Positions 48,915 through 63,627 of a DNA stretch of 64,000 nt are shown one piece after another (the first letter of the stretch is position 1; each line of letters opens with the position of its first letter). The stretch covers positions 1 to 64,000 of the forward strand of contig JAUIKS010000042.1 in assembly GCA_030430565.1 (NCBI GenBank), given 5' to 3'. This DNA comes from Polyangia bacterium. GTDB lineage: Bacteria > Myxococcota_A > Polyangia > Nannocystales > Nannocystaceae. Below the pieces are notes generated by a model. The model was not told the DNA's origin, ran no database searches, and saw only the letters and a program-made list of their open reading frames with translations. Position numbers and translations under genes: made by a program.

Positions 48915-48947
48915 GCGCCCGGTCGACGGACGCGAGCGCGCGCCCCT

Positions 48948-49150
48948 CTCCACCGGGTTTTCAACCGAAGCTCAAGGGTCACAAGCCTCTCTCCGAAGCA
49001 GCCTCTCCACCACGCCTGCGAAGCTCAAGGGCCGCGCGCCTGCCTCTCTCCACCGCGCCTGCCTCTCCCCGAAGCTCAAGCAGCGCACCTGCCTCTCTCC
49101 ACCGCGCCTGCCTCCACCGCACCTACCTCACCGAAGCTCAAGCGTCGCGC
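48948..49150 (+). repeat. Imperfect repeat tract with cgaagctcaag core
   Basis: The 11-mer cgaagctcaag occurs at 48966-48976, 49019-49029, 49070-49080 and 49132-49142, separated by related gcctctctccaccg segments. Spacing is roughly 50-60 bp but neither the repeats nor the intervals are regular, so it is not a CRISPR array. No coding function is supported. Confidence 0.8.
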
Positions 49151-49323
49151 GCGAGCCAGGGAGGAGCCGCCTGAGGACGGGGAGCGCGACGACGCCCGTC
49201 CGCTTCACCCGTTCAGACGCTCGCCGCCCGGAAGGCGGAGGGTCCCCTGGCGTTAAGCAGCGACCCGATGCCCGAATGGTGTCGACGCTCGAAAGGACAT
49301 ACATGGCGCCTGATTGACCACGT

Positions 49324-53028
<3,705 letters not shown>

Positions 53029-53037
53029 GGCAGCGGG

Positions 53038-53044
53038 CCTTCTC
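53038..53044 (-). promoter_or_regulatory. Ribosome binding site fixing the metH start
   Basis: GAGAAGG on the minus strand with a 9-base spacing to the GTG start of metH at 53028. It favours this start over a TTG nine codons upstream at 53055. Confidence 0.7.
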
Positions 53045-53061
53045 GGGCAGTACAACGGGAC

Positions 53062-53083
53062 AGCGGTCGACTCGTCGACCGCT
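53062..53083 (-). promoter_or_regulatory. Palindrome in the metH leader
   Basis: A perfect 10-bp inverted repeat (agcggtcgac, loop tc, gtcgaccgct) starts 34 bp upstream of the metH GTG. It could be a dimeric repressor operator or an RNA hairpin near the ribosome binding site. No U-tract follows, so a terminator is unlikely. The rest of the 53084-53404 interval towards the divergent zinc-ribbon gene shows no gene and no recognisable cobalamin, SAM or SAH riboswitch. Confidence 0.5.
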
Positions 53084-53404
53084 AGCTAACGTATCCGGCA
53101 GCATCCGCACCGCCACCCGTGAAGTCAAGCGAGCCCCCCGCCGCAGCGCCCGTGCAGCGACGATCACGATCGGCCGCCGCTTCGGGGTCGAGGCGGGAAA
53201 CGAAGCGCTCCGCGCCCCGGCAGCTCGCTGGCGTCGCTTGCGCCACCTGCGCAGCGACGAGAGCAATTTGCCTCGCAGTTTGACGATACGAGCCGCCCTC
53301 CCTATCGTGAGCCCGACGAGACGAACCCGGCACCAACGTCAGCATCAACCGTCCGCGACCTACGCTTTGGACGTACGCCGGCTCTCGACTCGGGCAAGAT
53401 CCTC

Positions 53405-54211
53405 ATGACAACAACGAAGGTCCATCCCCAGATCGCCTCGCTCCGTACGCTCCAGGCCCAGGATCGCCGGCTCACGGCGCTCGAGCGACAGCTCGGCGGA
53501 ATTCCGCGCCGACTCAAGGAGCTGGACACAGATCTGGTCAAGCTCGAGCAGATGCTCGACAACGAGCGGACGAAGCTCGAGGACACGCGGTCCTTCCAAA
53601 CTCGTCAGGAGATCCAGCTCGCGGAGGAAGAGGAGCTGGTTCGCAACAGCAAGGCCAAGCTCGGGCAGATCAAGACCTCCCGCGAGCTCAACGCCACGCA
53701 GCGCGAGATCGAGAGCACGCGGCGGATGATCACCGCGCGCACGCAGGAGATCAGCAAGCTGCAGGAAGCCGTGGACACGACCGAGGCGCGCATCGCGAAG
53801 ATGGACGCCGCGCTCTCGCAGCTGCGCAGCCAAGCGGCCGCCGAGAAAGAGCGCCTGACCACAGAGCAGGCGAAGCTCGAGCGCGCGATCCGGCGCGCGC
53901 AGAAGTCTCGCTCCGGGCTCACCGCCGAGATCGACCGCGACACCCTCCGCAAGTACGAGCGCATCCGGCGACGCACCGGCGGCATGGCCTTTGTGCCAGC
54001 CCGCCGCGAGCGCTGCACCGCCTGCAAGATGATGGTCGCGCACATCAACTACATGCGCTTGCTCAAGGGTCAAGAGATCGTCAGCTGCGAGAGCTGTCAC
54101 CGCCTGCTCTACTGGGCCGGTCACTTCCCCTCTGCGGACGAGGCGAAGCAGAACGAGCCCAAGCCCAAGGCCGCGCCGGCGCCCAAAAAGAAGAAGCGCG
54201 CCGCCAAGTAG
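53405..54211 (+). CDS. Coiled-coil protein with C4-type zinc ribbon
   Basis: 268 aa. An N-terminal hairpin of two long coiled-coil helices (residues 5-185) is followed by a zinc ribbon with RCTACKMM near residue 203 and SCESCHRLLYW near residue 230. This matches the CT398-like zf-RING_7 family, which is widely conserved in bacteria, often close to rnpB or nif3-type genes, as here. Known members are RNA-associated or of unknown role; the C-terminus is rich in Lys/Ala/Pro (KPKAAPAPKKKKRAAK). Cytoplasmic. Confidence 0.88.
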   Translation: MTTTKVHPQIASLRTLQAQDRRLTALERQLGGIPRRLKELDTDLVKLEQMLDNERTKLEDTRSFQTRQEIQLAEEEELVRNSKAKLGQIKTSRELNATQREIESTRRMITARTQEISKLQEAVDTTEARIAKMDAALSQLRSQAAAEKERLTTEQAKLERAIRRAQKSRSGLTAEIDRDTLRKYERIRRRTGGMAFVPARRERCTACKMMVAHINYMRLLKGQEIVSCESCHRLLYWAGHFPSADEAKQNEPKPKAAPAPKKKKRAAK

Positions 54212-54247
54212 GCGACGCGCGCTCCTCGGCGGGAGCGAGCGCGAAAG

Positions 54248-54651
<404 letters not shown>

Positions 54652-54751
54652 GACAGACGGTTTAGCACAAAGCGTCGGCGGCGAGAAAGCCCGCGCGGCG
54701 AAGTTATCGGTCGCGCGCGAGCCGGGGAGGCCCGGTGATTCGACCCAAGAT

Positions 54752-55570
54752 CTAGGGCAACGCCGGCAGCGTGTCGGCGACGGTCTTGCTCATCTTGCGG
54801 ACCGCCTTGCGCTGGTCGTAGTCGTTGCAGGCGAGCACGACCACCACGGTGATGTTGTCCTCGCCCCCGCGCTCGAGCGCGATCTCGGTGCACACCCGCG
54901 GGAGGTCGGCGTAGTGGTGCTCGACCGCGAGGTCCGAGAGCTCCTCGGCGCTGATGTAGTTCGCCAGGCCGTCCGAGCACAGCAGGAAGACGTCGCCGAA
55001 GTTGACGTTGAGCGAGACGATGTCGGCCTCGACCATCCGCTCGAAGCCGACCGAGCGCGTGATGATGTGCTTGAGGTCGCTGCTCTGGGCCTCCTCCTCG
55101 GTGATCAGCCCGGCCTCGAGCTGCTCGTTGAGCCAGGAGTGGTCCGTCGTCAGCTGCTGCGCGGTGCCGGTGCGCAGCAGGTACGCGCGGCTGTCGCCCA
55201 CGTGGATGATGTATCCACGTGTCCCAAAGAACAGGATCCCGGTGAGCGTCGTGCCCATCCCCTGCAGCGAGCGATCGGCCTGCGCGTGATCGAAGATACG
55301 CGCGCTCGCCTCGCTCACGCTGGCGGTGAGGATCTCCGAGATGACGTCGCCTACGTCCTCCTGGGGCATCCCCATCAGGCGCGCCATACCGCGGCGAACG
55401 ACCTTGTTCACCACGTCGGCACACATCGCGCTCGCGTGGGCGCCCCCGGCGTGCCCGCCCATACCATCTGCAACTAAGTACAGGCCCAGGTTCGCGTCCA
55501 CGAGATAGCTATCCTCGTTGGCCATGCGAACCCGACCCACGTCGGTGGAAGCCCATGCGATTAACCGCAC
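54752..55570 (-). CDS. PP2C family protein phosphatase (Stp1 type)
   Basis: About 272 aa from GTG 55570, which gives the family-like start RLIAWASTDVGRVRMANEDS; an ATG at 55618 would add 16 residues. Metal-binding motifs: RMANEDSYLVD, LVADGMGGHAGG, GTTLTGIL, HVGDSRAYLLR, LLCSDGLANY and GGEDNITVVVV, with the four conserved Asp. PP2C enzymes remove phosphate from Ser/Thr of proteins phosphorylated by Hanks-type kinases; several such kinases are encoded in this window. Cytoplasmic. Not in an operon with a kinase here. Confidence 0.93.
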   Translation of the reverse strand: MRLIAWASTDVGRVRMANEDSYLVDANLGLYLVADGMGGHAGGAHASAMCADVVNKVVRRGMARLMGMPQEDVGDVISEILTASVSEASARIFDHAQADRSLQGMGTTLTGILFFGTRGYIIHVGDSRAYLLRTGTAQQLTTDHSWLNEQLEAGLITEEEAQSSDLKHIITRSVGFERMVEADIVSLNVNFGDVFLLCSDGLANYISAEELSDLAVEHHYADLPRVCTEIALERGGEDNITVVVVLACNDYDQRKAVRKMSKTVADTLPALP

Positions 55571-55888
55571 AAAAGGACCATACCACGGTCTCGCGGCGCT
55601 CGAGCGGGGATCAACCATGCATGTCGATCGAAGCCCGCGCGGCCGCTCCGCGTTCGACTCGCTCGAGACGATCCTCGACGCCCGCGCGAACGCGAGCGCA
55701 GGCGGCGCTACGCCGCGTCAAGGGACCCGCCCTCGACGCTACGAGCGCTTCAGGACTTGTTCCGCACCGTCAGGACCGGCGCGTACCGTCACGAGCTCAG
55801 CGCCCCGACGAGTTCGCGTCCCATCCGCGTTTGAGACGCGGCGTGAGCATTCCCGCGCAAACTTGCCGCGTAGACAGACCGGCCAGCG
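55571..55888. other. Intergenic region, no gene seen
   Basis: 318 bp between the PP2C gene and spoVR hold no convincing gene. The PP2C frame extends to 55618, otherwise the open frames are Arg-rich shadows. No terminator-type hairpin was recognised for spoVR. Confidence 0.45.
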
Positions 55889-57406
55889 TCACACGCGGAA
55901 CGCCTCCCGCTCGTCGGCGACGGAGATCTCCGAGCCGTCATAGCGGATCCGCTTGGGCTTCTCGTCGAGGATCGTCAGCAAGGAGACGGGGCGTCGCCAG
56001 ATCCGCTCGAGGTTGCGCAGGGTGTCGCGCGCGTAGTCCATCTGCAGGTCTACGCCCTCGTGGCGGTGCCCCAGCAGCAGCTCCGAGCGGTTGAGGTAGT
56101 TCGCGTCGACGACGTAGATGAAGGGCTGCCCGAAGTTCGTGAGCTGCTGCAGGATGCGCGCCTTGATCTTGGCGAACTCGCGACCCTCGATCTCCCGGCG
56201 ACCTGTCCGACGGTTCTCTTTGATCGTGAAGAACTTCTGCTCGCGGCAGAAGTCGAGCGTGAAGAACTCGTCGAGGAAGGTCACGTCGTTGTAGAGCCCG
56301 CGGACCTCGAAGATCTTCTTCTGGCCGAGCCCGAGCTCGCGGTCCCAGCCGTCGCGGACGGCCAGCTCGTCGCACTCGTCCCACTCCTTGCCGAACTGCC
56401 CCTTGTCCCAGCGCCGCTCGATGTGGCGGAACAGCTCGATCCCGATCTTGTAGGGGTTGAGCTGCCCGGGCGCCATCGCCATCACGCCGCTGGCCGCGTC
56501 CGCGTAGTCGATGACCTCGTCGTCGCGCAGCGCCCGGGTCGTCATGATCCGCGAGTGCCAGTACGAGGCCCAGCCCTCGTTCATGATCTTCGTCTGCATC
56601 TGCGGCAGGAAGTAGTAGGCCTCCTCGCGGATGATCCCGAGGAGGTCGGCCTCCCAGCTGTCGATCGGCGCGTGCTTCATCAAAAAGCCCAGCACGTCAC
56701 GCTCGGGGTGCCGTGGGAGCTTGCGCTTGCGCGCCTCCTCCTCTTTCTTCCGCTTCTCGCGCTGGGCCTGGATGAACTCCGGCGGGTTGATGTAGCGGTC
56801 GAGGTAGCCGCGCTCGTGCCGGAGGCGACCCGGCTCCTCCGCGGGCGGCGGCTCCGGGGCGGCGATCCCCCGGGCCGCGCTCTCGCGCAGCTGCGCGCGA
56901 CGAAACGGCCACCAAGGGTCAATCAGGTTGTCGATCGAGAGACAGACGTCGATGAAGGCCTCGACCGCGGCGACGCCGTGCCGGTCCATGTACCGACGCA
57001 CGCGCGAGGCGTTGTTCGCCATCACGTCGATCATCCGGCGGTCGGTGTGGGCGAAGAACTTGTTGTTCTTGAAGAAGTCGTTGTGGCCGTAGACGTGGGC
57101 CATCACGAGCTTCTGGTCGACGTGGCTGTTGCCCTCGAGCAGGTACGCGTAGCAGGGGTCGGTGTTGATCACCAGCTCGTAGATCTTGGAGAGCCCGTAG
57201 GTGTGGCTCTTCATCATGTGGTCGTACTCCATCCCGAACCGCCAGTGCGGGTAGCGGACCGGGAAGCCGCCGTACGACGCGATCTCGCACATCTGCCGGT
57301 AGTCGACCGGCTCAAACAGCTGGGTGAAGAAGTCGAGGCCGAACTCGCGCGCGTAGCCCTCGATCTCGGCCTGCAGGTCGCGGAGCACCGCGGGCAGCGA
57401 CGACAC
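55889..57406 (-). CDS. spoVR: SpoVR family protein
   Basis: About 505 aa from GTG 57406, 2 bp after the stop of the DUF444 gene, so tightly coupled. SpoVR motifs: HWRFGMEYDHMMKSHTYGLS, YELVINTDPCYAYLLEGNS, MAHVYGHNDFFKNN, FLPQMQTKIMNEGWASYWH and NPYKIGIELFRHIE. In B. subtilis SpoVR acts in spore cortex formation, and in E. coli YcgB belongs to the PrkA/YeaH starvation module. The biochemical function is unknown. The HxxxH and EGWASYW elements suggest a metal site. It is divergent from prkA via the DUF444 gene. Confidence 0.93.
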   Translation of the reverse strand: MSSLPAVLRDLQAEIEGYAREFGLDFFTQLFEPVDYRQMCEIASYGGFPVRYPHWRFGMEYDHMMKSHTYGLSKIYELVINTDPCYAYLLEGNSHVDQKLVMAHVYGHNDFFKNNKFFAHTDRRMIDVMANNASRVRRYMDRHGVAAVEAFIDVCLSIDNLIDPWWPFRRAQLRESAARGIAAPEPPPAEEPGRLRHERGYLDRYINPPEFIQAQREKRKKEEEARKRKLPRHPERDVLGFLMKHAPIDSWEADLLGIIREEAYYFLPQMQTKIMNEGWASYWHSRIMTTRALRDDEVIDYADAASGVMAMAPGQLNPYKIGIELFRHIERRWDKGQFGKEWDECDELAVRDGWDRELGLGQKKIFEVRGLYNDVTFLDEFFTLDFCREQKFFTIKENRRTGRREIEGREFAKIKARILQQLTNFGQPFIYVVDANYLNRSELLLGHRHEGVDLQMDYARDTLRNLERIWRRPVSLLTILDEKPKRIRYDGSEISVADEREAFRV

Positions 57407-57408
57407 GG

Positions 57409-58521
57409 CTAGCGCCCCCCCTTCAGGAACTCGCGGATCGAGTCCATGATCTCGTCCTTGTTCTTGATCTCGCTCGTGACCATGTTCTCCTGCTTGGGGA
57501 ACGCCCCGCGCAGGTCCTTGATGAACTGCCCCGAGCCGTAGGGCGACTCGACCTGCCCGTAGCCGAACTGGTTGAGGCGCGGCAGCAGCTCCTCGCGCAG
57601 CAGCTTGACGCAGGTCGAGGTGTCGTCGACCGACCAGTTGTCGCCGTCCGAGAAGTGGAAGGCGTAGATGTTCCACTGCTCCGGGTCGAACTCGGACTCG
57701 ATCAGCTCGTTGCAGACCTTGTAGGCCGACGAGATCATCGTGCCGCCGGATTCACGTGTCTTAAAGAACACCTCGCGCTCGACCACCCGCGCGCTCGCGT
57801 CGTGGATGATGTAGCGCGACTCGAGGCCCTTGTACTGGCTCCGGAGCCAGGTGTCGATCCAGAACGACTCGATCCGGACGATCTCCTTCTGCTCGTCGCC
57901 CATCGAGCCGGAGACGTCCATCATGTAGATGATGACCGCGTTCGACTGCGGGCGCGGATCGCTGCGCCATGAGCGATAGCGGCGATCCTCGCGGACCGGC
58001 ACGACGACCGGGCGATTCCGATCGTAGGTGCCCATCGCGACCTGACGTCGCAGCGCGCGCTTGAAGGTCGCCTTGAAGCTGCGCAGGCTCTCGGGCCCCG
58101 TGGTGCGCAGGCCGACGTAGCGATCTTTCTTGGTCTCGAGCGATTGCGTCCCGCGCGGCTCGATGCGCGGCAGGCCCAGCTCCTCGCCCAGGATCTCCGC
58201 GAGCTCCTCGAGCGAGACCTCGACCTCGAGCGCTTTTTGGCCCTCGCCCTCGCCCGCCTTCCCCTTGCCGCCCTGCCCGTCCTGCGGATCGCCGCCGACC
58301 GGGTCGCCGGGCTCGCCGTCTCCTTGGCCGACGCCGCCGCCCTTGTTGCTGCCAAACGAGAACCGCGGGATCTTGATCTGCGGCATCGGGATCGAGACCG
58401 ACCCCTTGCTCTTGGGAGCGATCATGTCGCCGCGCGAAATGTACTTCCGCAGGTTCTTCCTGATCCGCCCGCGGATAATCTCGCGAAACCGACTGTGGTC
58501 CTGTTCGATGCGCGATATCAT
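57409..58521 (-). CDS. DUF444 (YeaH/YhbH) family vWA-like protein
   Basis: About 370 aa from ATG 58521; ATG 58551 is also possible. The N-terminal region has MISRIEQDHSRFREIIRGRI, then a Gly/Glu/Asp linker (GGGVGQGDGEPGDP) and the vWA-like domain with a MIDAS (MMDVSGSMGDEQKEI) and the family motifs ESRYIIHDASARVVEREVFF and YAFHFSDGDNW. YeaH in E. coli and YhbH in Bacillus are encoded next to PrkA and SpoVR, and together they act during starvation and sporulation. Here the genes are divergent from prkA and this gene overlaps none of it. Confidence 0.92.
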   Translation of the reverse strand: MISRIEQDHSRFREIIRGRIRKNLRKYISRGDMIAPKSKGSVSIPMPQIKIPRFSFGSNKGGGVGQGDGEPGDPVGGDPQDGQGGKGKAGEGEGQKALEVEVSLEELAEILGEELGLPRIEPRGTQSLETKKDRYVGLRTTGPESLRSFKATFKRALRRQVAMGTYDRNRPVVVPVREDRRYRSWRSDPRPQSNAVIIYMMDVSGSMGDEQKEIVRIESFWIDTWLRSQYKGLESRYIIHDASARVVEREVFFKTRESGGTMISSAYKVCNELIESEFDPEQWNIYAFHFSDGDNWSVDDTSTCVKLLREELLPRLNQFGYGQVESPYGSGQFIKDLRGAFPKQENMVTSEIKNKDEIMDSIREFLKGGR

Positions 58522-58703
58522 TGAGTGGCGCCGATGCGCGAAGGTTGTCATCGAGCCGCGGCGCACCGCCGCGCGGTGGCTGGCTCGCAAGGGGTAGTGT
58601 AGCATTTGAAGCATCGCGGCACCGCCCCGAAAGACAGGTGGCGGCGCTCCGCATCGCGCCTAAAAACCGAGTCCGAATCGCGCCACCGCGCGCCCGAACC
58701 ATC

Positions 58704-58707
58704 GAGG
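58704..58707 (+). promoter_or_regulatory. Ribosome binding site of prkA
   Basis: GAGG at 58704-58707 with a 6-base spacing to ATG 58714. An earlier in-frame ATG at 58708 lies too close to be used with it, and the frame open from 58606 has no support. Confidence 0.6.
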
Positions 58708-58713
58708 ATGTTT

Positions 58714-60756
<2,043 letters not shown>

Positions 60757-60761
60757 GAATC

Positions 60762-60792
60762 GGCGCCAGCCGACGGATTTTCGGCTGGCGCC
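60762..60792 (+). terminator. Hairpin after prkA
   Basis: A perfect 12-bp stem (ggcgccagccga, loop of seven, tcggctggcgcc) begins 6 bp after the prkA stop. The T-run is in the loop rather than after the stem, so it may work as a Rho-assisted or 3'-protecting structure rather than a standard intrinsic terminator. Confidence 0.6.
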
Positions 60793-60805
60793 AATGAGTT
60801 TGGAG

Positions 60806-60828
60806 CCGGGGTGCTACCGACACCCCGG
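60806..60828 (+). other. Hairpin ccggggtg/caccccgg
   Basis: A perfect 8-bp stem with a 7-base loop (ctaccga) inside the lower-GC island. It could be part of a small RNA. A tRNA was considered but no anticodon/T-arm arrangement fits. Confidence 0.4.
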
Positions 60829-60940
60829 ATCTAAAGGACGCTTGGGCTACACCTCAATGCGCAGCCATCCTGCCCTGCAGGTTGAGGATGATTCGCGTCT
60901 CCAATTTTTTCAAGCCCGAGCGGGAAGGAACAGGGAACTG

Positions 60941-61054
60941 ATGAAACCTAATCAAACTTCACCGCTGAGCACAATTTCGCAACTTGCGACCATTATCGCT
61001 GCGATCGCTGCGATCGCTACATGCGTGTTTTCGTACTTTATGCTTACTCAGTAG
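60941..61054 (+). CDS. 37-aa single-span membrane peptide
   Basis: The peptide begins MKPNQTSPLSTISQLATI and has one hydrophobic segment from residue 13 to 33, then FMLTQ. A purine-rich stretch (gggaaggaacaggg) lies just before the ATG. The frame is open further up to 60794, but the upstream part is unlike a protein. The codon use and base composition are visibly less GC-rich than in the neighbours. It contains two gcgatcgc octamers. Unknown function; its reality rests on ribosome-binding site and transmembrane character only. Confidence 0.45.
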   Translation: MKPNQTSPLSTISQLATIIAAIAAIATCVFSYFMLTQ

Positions 61055-61082
61055 CGCAAGGTCGCGCACGAACCATCAATCT

Positions 61083-61109
61083 CGCCAGCGACAATGAATG
61101 TCGCTGGCG
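61083..61109. terminator. Hairpin between convergent genes
   Basis: A perfect 11-bp stem (cgccagcgaca, loop atgaa, tgtcgctggcg) just after the stop of the exonuclease III gene. It would serve as a bidirectional terminator for the small peptide gene and xthA. The stem core matches the hairpin at 60762-60792. Confidence 0.6.
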
Positions 61110-61114
61110 CCTAG

Positions 61115-61894
61115 TTACGAGAACGTGGCGATGATCGGCATGTGGTCCGAGGTCTTCTTCCACTTGCGCGGCTCGATATCGTGCACGACCGAGGCGCAGC
61201 GCTCGAGCATCGGCTTCGTCGCGTAGCAGTGGTCAATTCGAAGGCCCTCTTTCTTGCGCAGCGCGCCGCCGCGGTAGTCAAACCACGTGTACTGCTTGGG
61301 CTCCTGGTTGTGCTTTCGAAAGCAGTCGGACAGCCCGAAGTCGAGCAGGTTCTTCAGGACAGCGTGCTCGTCGTCTGAAAAGTGGATCTGGCCGCGCCAC
61401 TTGTCGACATCCCAGACGTCGCGCTCGTCCGGCGCGATGTTGAAGTCGCCGATCATGACCACCGGCTCGTCGGGCTTGGCGGTCGCGTCGAGCTCGGCGC
61501 GCAGGCGGCCGAACCAGTCGAGCTTGTGCTGGAACTTGTCGCTGCCCAGCTTGGTCCCGTTGGGCACGTAGAGGTTGTAGATGCGCACGCCGTCGATGAC
61601 GGTATTGAGGATCCGGCAGGCCTTGTCGACCGGCGGCTCCCGGAAGCCGCAGTGGACCTCGCTCGGCTTGAGCTTGCTGAGGGTGGCGACGCCCGCGTAG
61701 CCCTTGCTGCCGTGGATCGCGATCTCGTAGCCGAGCTCCATAAACGGCACGCGCGGGAACAGGCGATCCTCGACCTTGGTCTCCTGCAGGCAGACGACAT
61801 CGGGCTCGTTGTCAGACAGGTACGTGAGCACGTAGTCGAGGCGCGCGCGGATACCGTTGACGTTCCAGCTCATCAACGTGAAGGGCTTCGTCAT
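61115..61894 (-). CDS. xthA: Exodeoxyribonuclease III (XthA family)
   Basis: 259 aa from ATG 61894. AP-endonuclease/exonuclease III motifs are all present: SWNVNGIRARL at the start, CLQETKVED with the metal-binding Glu, YNLYVPNGTKLGSDKF, VMIGDFNIAPDERDV with the Asp/Asn pair, and the C-terminal LRIDHCYAT and TSDHMPIIATF with the catalytic His. It cleaves DNA at abasic sites and has 3'-to-5' exonuclease activity on double strands in base-excision repair. Cytoplasmic. Confidence 0.95.
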   Translation of the reverse strand: MTKPFTLMSWNVNGIRARLDYVLTYLSDNEPDVVCLQETKVEDRLFPRVPFMELGYEIAIHGSKGYAGVATLSKLKPSEVHCGFREPPVDKACRILNTVIDGVRIYNLYVPNGTKLGSDKFQHKLDWFGRLRAELDATAKPDEPVVMIGDFNIAPDERDVWDVDKWRGQIHFSDDEHAVLKNLLDFGLSDCFRKHNQEPKQYTWFDYRGGALRKKEGLRIDHCYATKPMLERCASVVHDIEPRKWKKTSDHMPIIATFS

Positions 61895-61951
61895 CGCGGC
61901 GAGAGTACCGCAGGCGAACACCCGGGCGAAGACAGCCTGCGCGGCAGTCCG

Positions 61952-63322
61952 CTACTGTCCGCGGATCATCCGGTGCGCGAAGATCGCGAGCGCGAACCAG
62001 AGGATCGAGACGTAGACCGAGAAGTCACCGTCGAGCACGAGCACGATGAGCACCAGCGCGCTCGAGAGCGTGTAGAGCAGCGGCGGCCACGGGTAGAGGC
62101 CGAGGCGATAGGGGCGGTGGAGCTTCGGCAGCCGACGACGCAAGACGATCACCGCCATCACCGTGAGGCTGCCGGTGATCAGCATCGCGCTGGTGGTGTA
62201 GTCGAGCAGCTCTTGAAAGCTGTTGGTCAGGATCAGCGCGGCCGCGAGCGCTGCCTGCACCCACAGCGCGACGACCGGGGTGCGGAAGCGCGGGTGCAGG
62301 ATGCCGCCGCGCTCGAAGAAGTCGCCGCCCTGGGCCATGGCGTAGGCGATGCGCGAGCCGGTGAGCACGGTGCCGTTGATCGAGCCGAGCATGGCGAGCA
62401 GGATCAGGATGGTGACGAGCACGGTGCCGGTGGTGCCGAACATGCGCGTGGCCGCGGCGGTCCCGACCTCGCCGGCGTTGGCCAGCTCGCTGAGCGGGAA
62501 CACTGAGAGGAAGCCGGCGCACAGCACCATGTAGAGCCCGAGCACCGCGAGCGTGCCGCCGATGACGGCGCGCGGGAGGACCCGCCCGGGATCTTTGATC
62601 TCGCCGCCGATGTAGATCGCGGCGTTCCAGCCGGAGTAGGCGAAGTAGACCGGTAGGTAGGCGTGGGCGATCTGCGCGAGCCCAGGCGCGTCCGTGCTCT
62701 GCCCCTCAACGAACCAGCGCCCCATGCCGTCGGGCCCGATCTGCCCGATGACGACGAGGCTGGTGATCAGGAACACGATCAGCGGCACGGTCGTGAGCAC
62801 CACCTGCGCGCGCCCGGACAGCACCACGCCGATGTGGTTGAGCACGGTTAAGGCGACGACGATGAGCAGCGCCCAGAGGGTCGCGGCGTCCATGGAGAAC
62901 AGACCGAAGACCGAGATGGTGCTGGTGTACTCAGGGCCGAGCAGGACCGGGAGCTGGTACGAGGCGGTGCCGACGGCCATCGTCGCGAGCGAGCCGGGGA
63001 AGGTCGCAAGCAGCTGCAGCCAGCCCGCCGCGAAGGCGACGCCGGGCCCGTAGGCCCGCTGGAGATAGGGGTAGTCGCCGCCGGCGCGCGGCATCATCGC
63101 GCCGAGCTCGGCGACGCTGAGCGCTCCGCACAGCGCCGCCAGCCCTCCGATCAGCCACATCAACAGGAAGTAGCCAGGCGTCGTGACGTGGGCCGCGACC
63201 ACCGGGGGCGCGATGAAGATCCCGATGCCGAGCATCGCCCCGGCGACCACGGCCTGCGCCGGCCAAAACCCGAGATGCTTGCCGGAGCCCTGCTCCGCGC
63301 CATGGTCCTGGCCCGTCCCCAT
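61952..63322 (-). CDS. APC superfamily amino acid permease
   Basis: About 456 aa from ATG 63322. It has about 12 hydrophobic segments and the APC pattern: VVAGAMLGIGIFIAPPVVA in the first span (GxGIF), GALSVAELGAMMPRAGGDYPY, AYSGWNAAIYIGGEIKDPGR and GSRIAYAMAQGGDFF. It is probably an LAT-like proton-coupled or exchange transporter for amino acids; the substrate cannot be told. Inner membrane. The upstream 305 bp (63323-63627) contain no gene and no recognised regulatory site, and are shared with the divergent BamD-like gene. Confidence 0.9.
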   Translation of the reverse strand: MGTGQDHGAEQGSGKHLGFWPAQAVVAGAMLGIGIFIAPPVVAAHVTTPGYFLLMWLIGGLAALCGALSVAELGAMMPRAGGDYPYLQRAYGPGVAFAAGWLQLLATFPGSLATMAVGTASYQLPVLLGPEYTSTISVFGLFSMDAATLWALLIVVALTVLNHIGVVLSGRAQVVLTTVPLIVFLITSLVVIGQIGPDGMGRWFVEGQSTDAPGLAQIAHAYLPVYFAYSGWNAAIYIGGEIKDPGRVLPRAVIGGTLAVLGLYMVLCAGFLSVFPLSELANAGEVGTAAATRMFGTTGTVLVTILILLAMLGSINGTVLTGSRIAYAMAQGGDFFERGGILHPRFRTPVVALWVQAALAAALILTNSFQELLDYTTSAMLITGSLTVMAVIVLRRRLPKLHRPYRLGLYPWPPLLYTLSSALVLIVLVLDGDFSVYVSILWFALAIFAHRMIRGQ

Positions 63323-63627
63323 CGCCGCGGCGAAGAGTAGCAGCCTCCCCCGCCCGGCCCTAACAACCCGCGCCCCTGTCCACGGCCGGGTGTCCCGCGA
63401 ACGCGCTCGCCGCCGCGCCGCCACCACTCGGGAATACGCGCCGCGCGGGCGCGGTTGCCGAGCCGGCCTGCTCCGCTCGAGCGCTCGACCGGCGGCTGAG
63501 CGGCTCCCTGCGCGAAAGGACGGGTTTGACATCCCGCGCGCAGCACCGCTACCGTGCCCGCCGCTGCCATGCGGGCGAACACGAGCTGCCACCGCTTTTT
63601 CGCAACGCCGCGCGAGATCGGGCGCGC
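63323..63627. other. Intergenic region, no gene seen
   Basis: The 305-bp divergent region between the permease and the BamD-like gene shows no convincing gene or structure; both upstream frames are Arg-rich shadows. Confidence 0.45.

Noticed and set aside
48948..49150. CRISPR-like spacing of cgaagctcaag
   Set aside because: Only four short 11-mers with variable, partly related intervals, and no cas genes.
53056..53404. Cobalamin, SAM or SAH riboswitch upstream of metH
   Set aside because: None of the conserved cores could be identified; only a short palindrome was found.
60801..60860. tRNA gene on the minus strand
   Set aside because: The ccggggtg hairpin resembles an arm, but no GTTCRA T-loop, acceptor stem pairing or anticodon arm could be laid out.
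60997..61025. HIP1 (gcgatcgc) octamers as evidence of a cyanobacterial origin
   Set aside because: Only two overlapping occurrences within a GC-rich context; too few to support a source.
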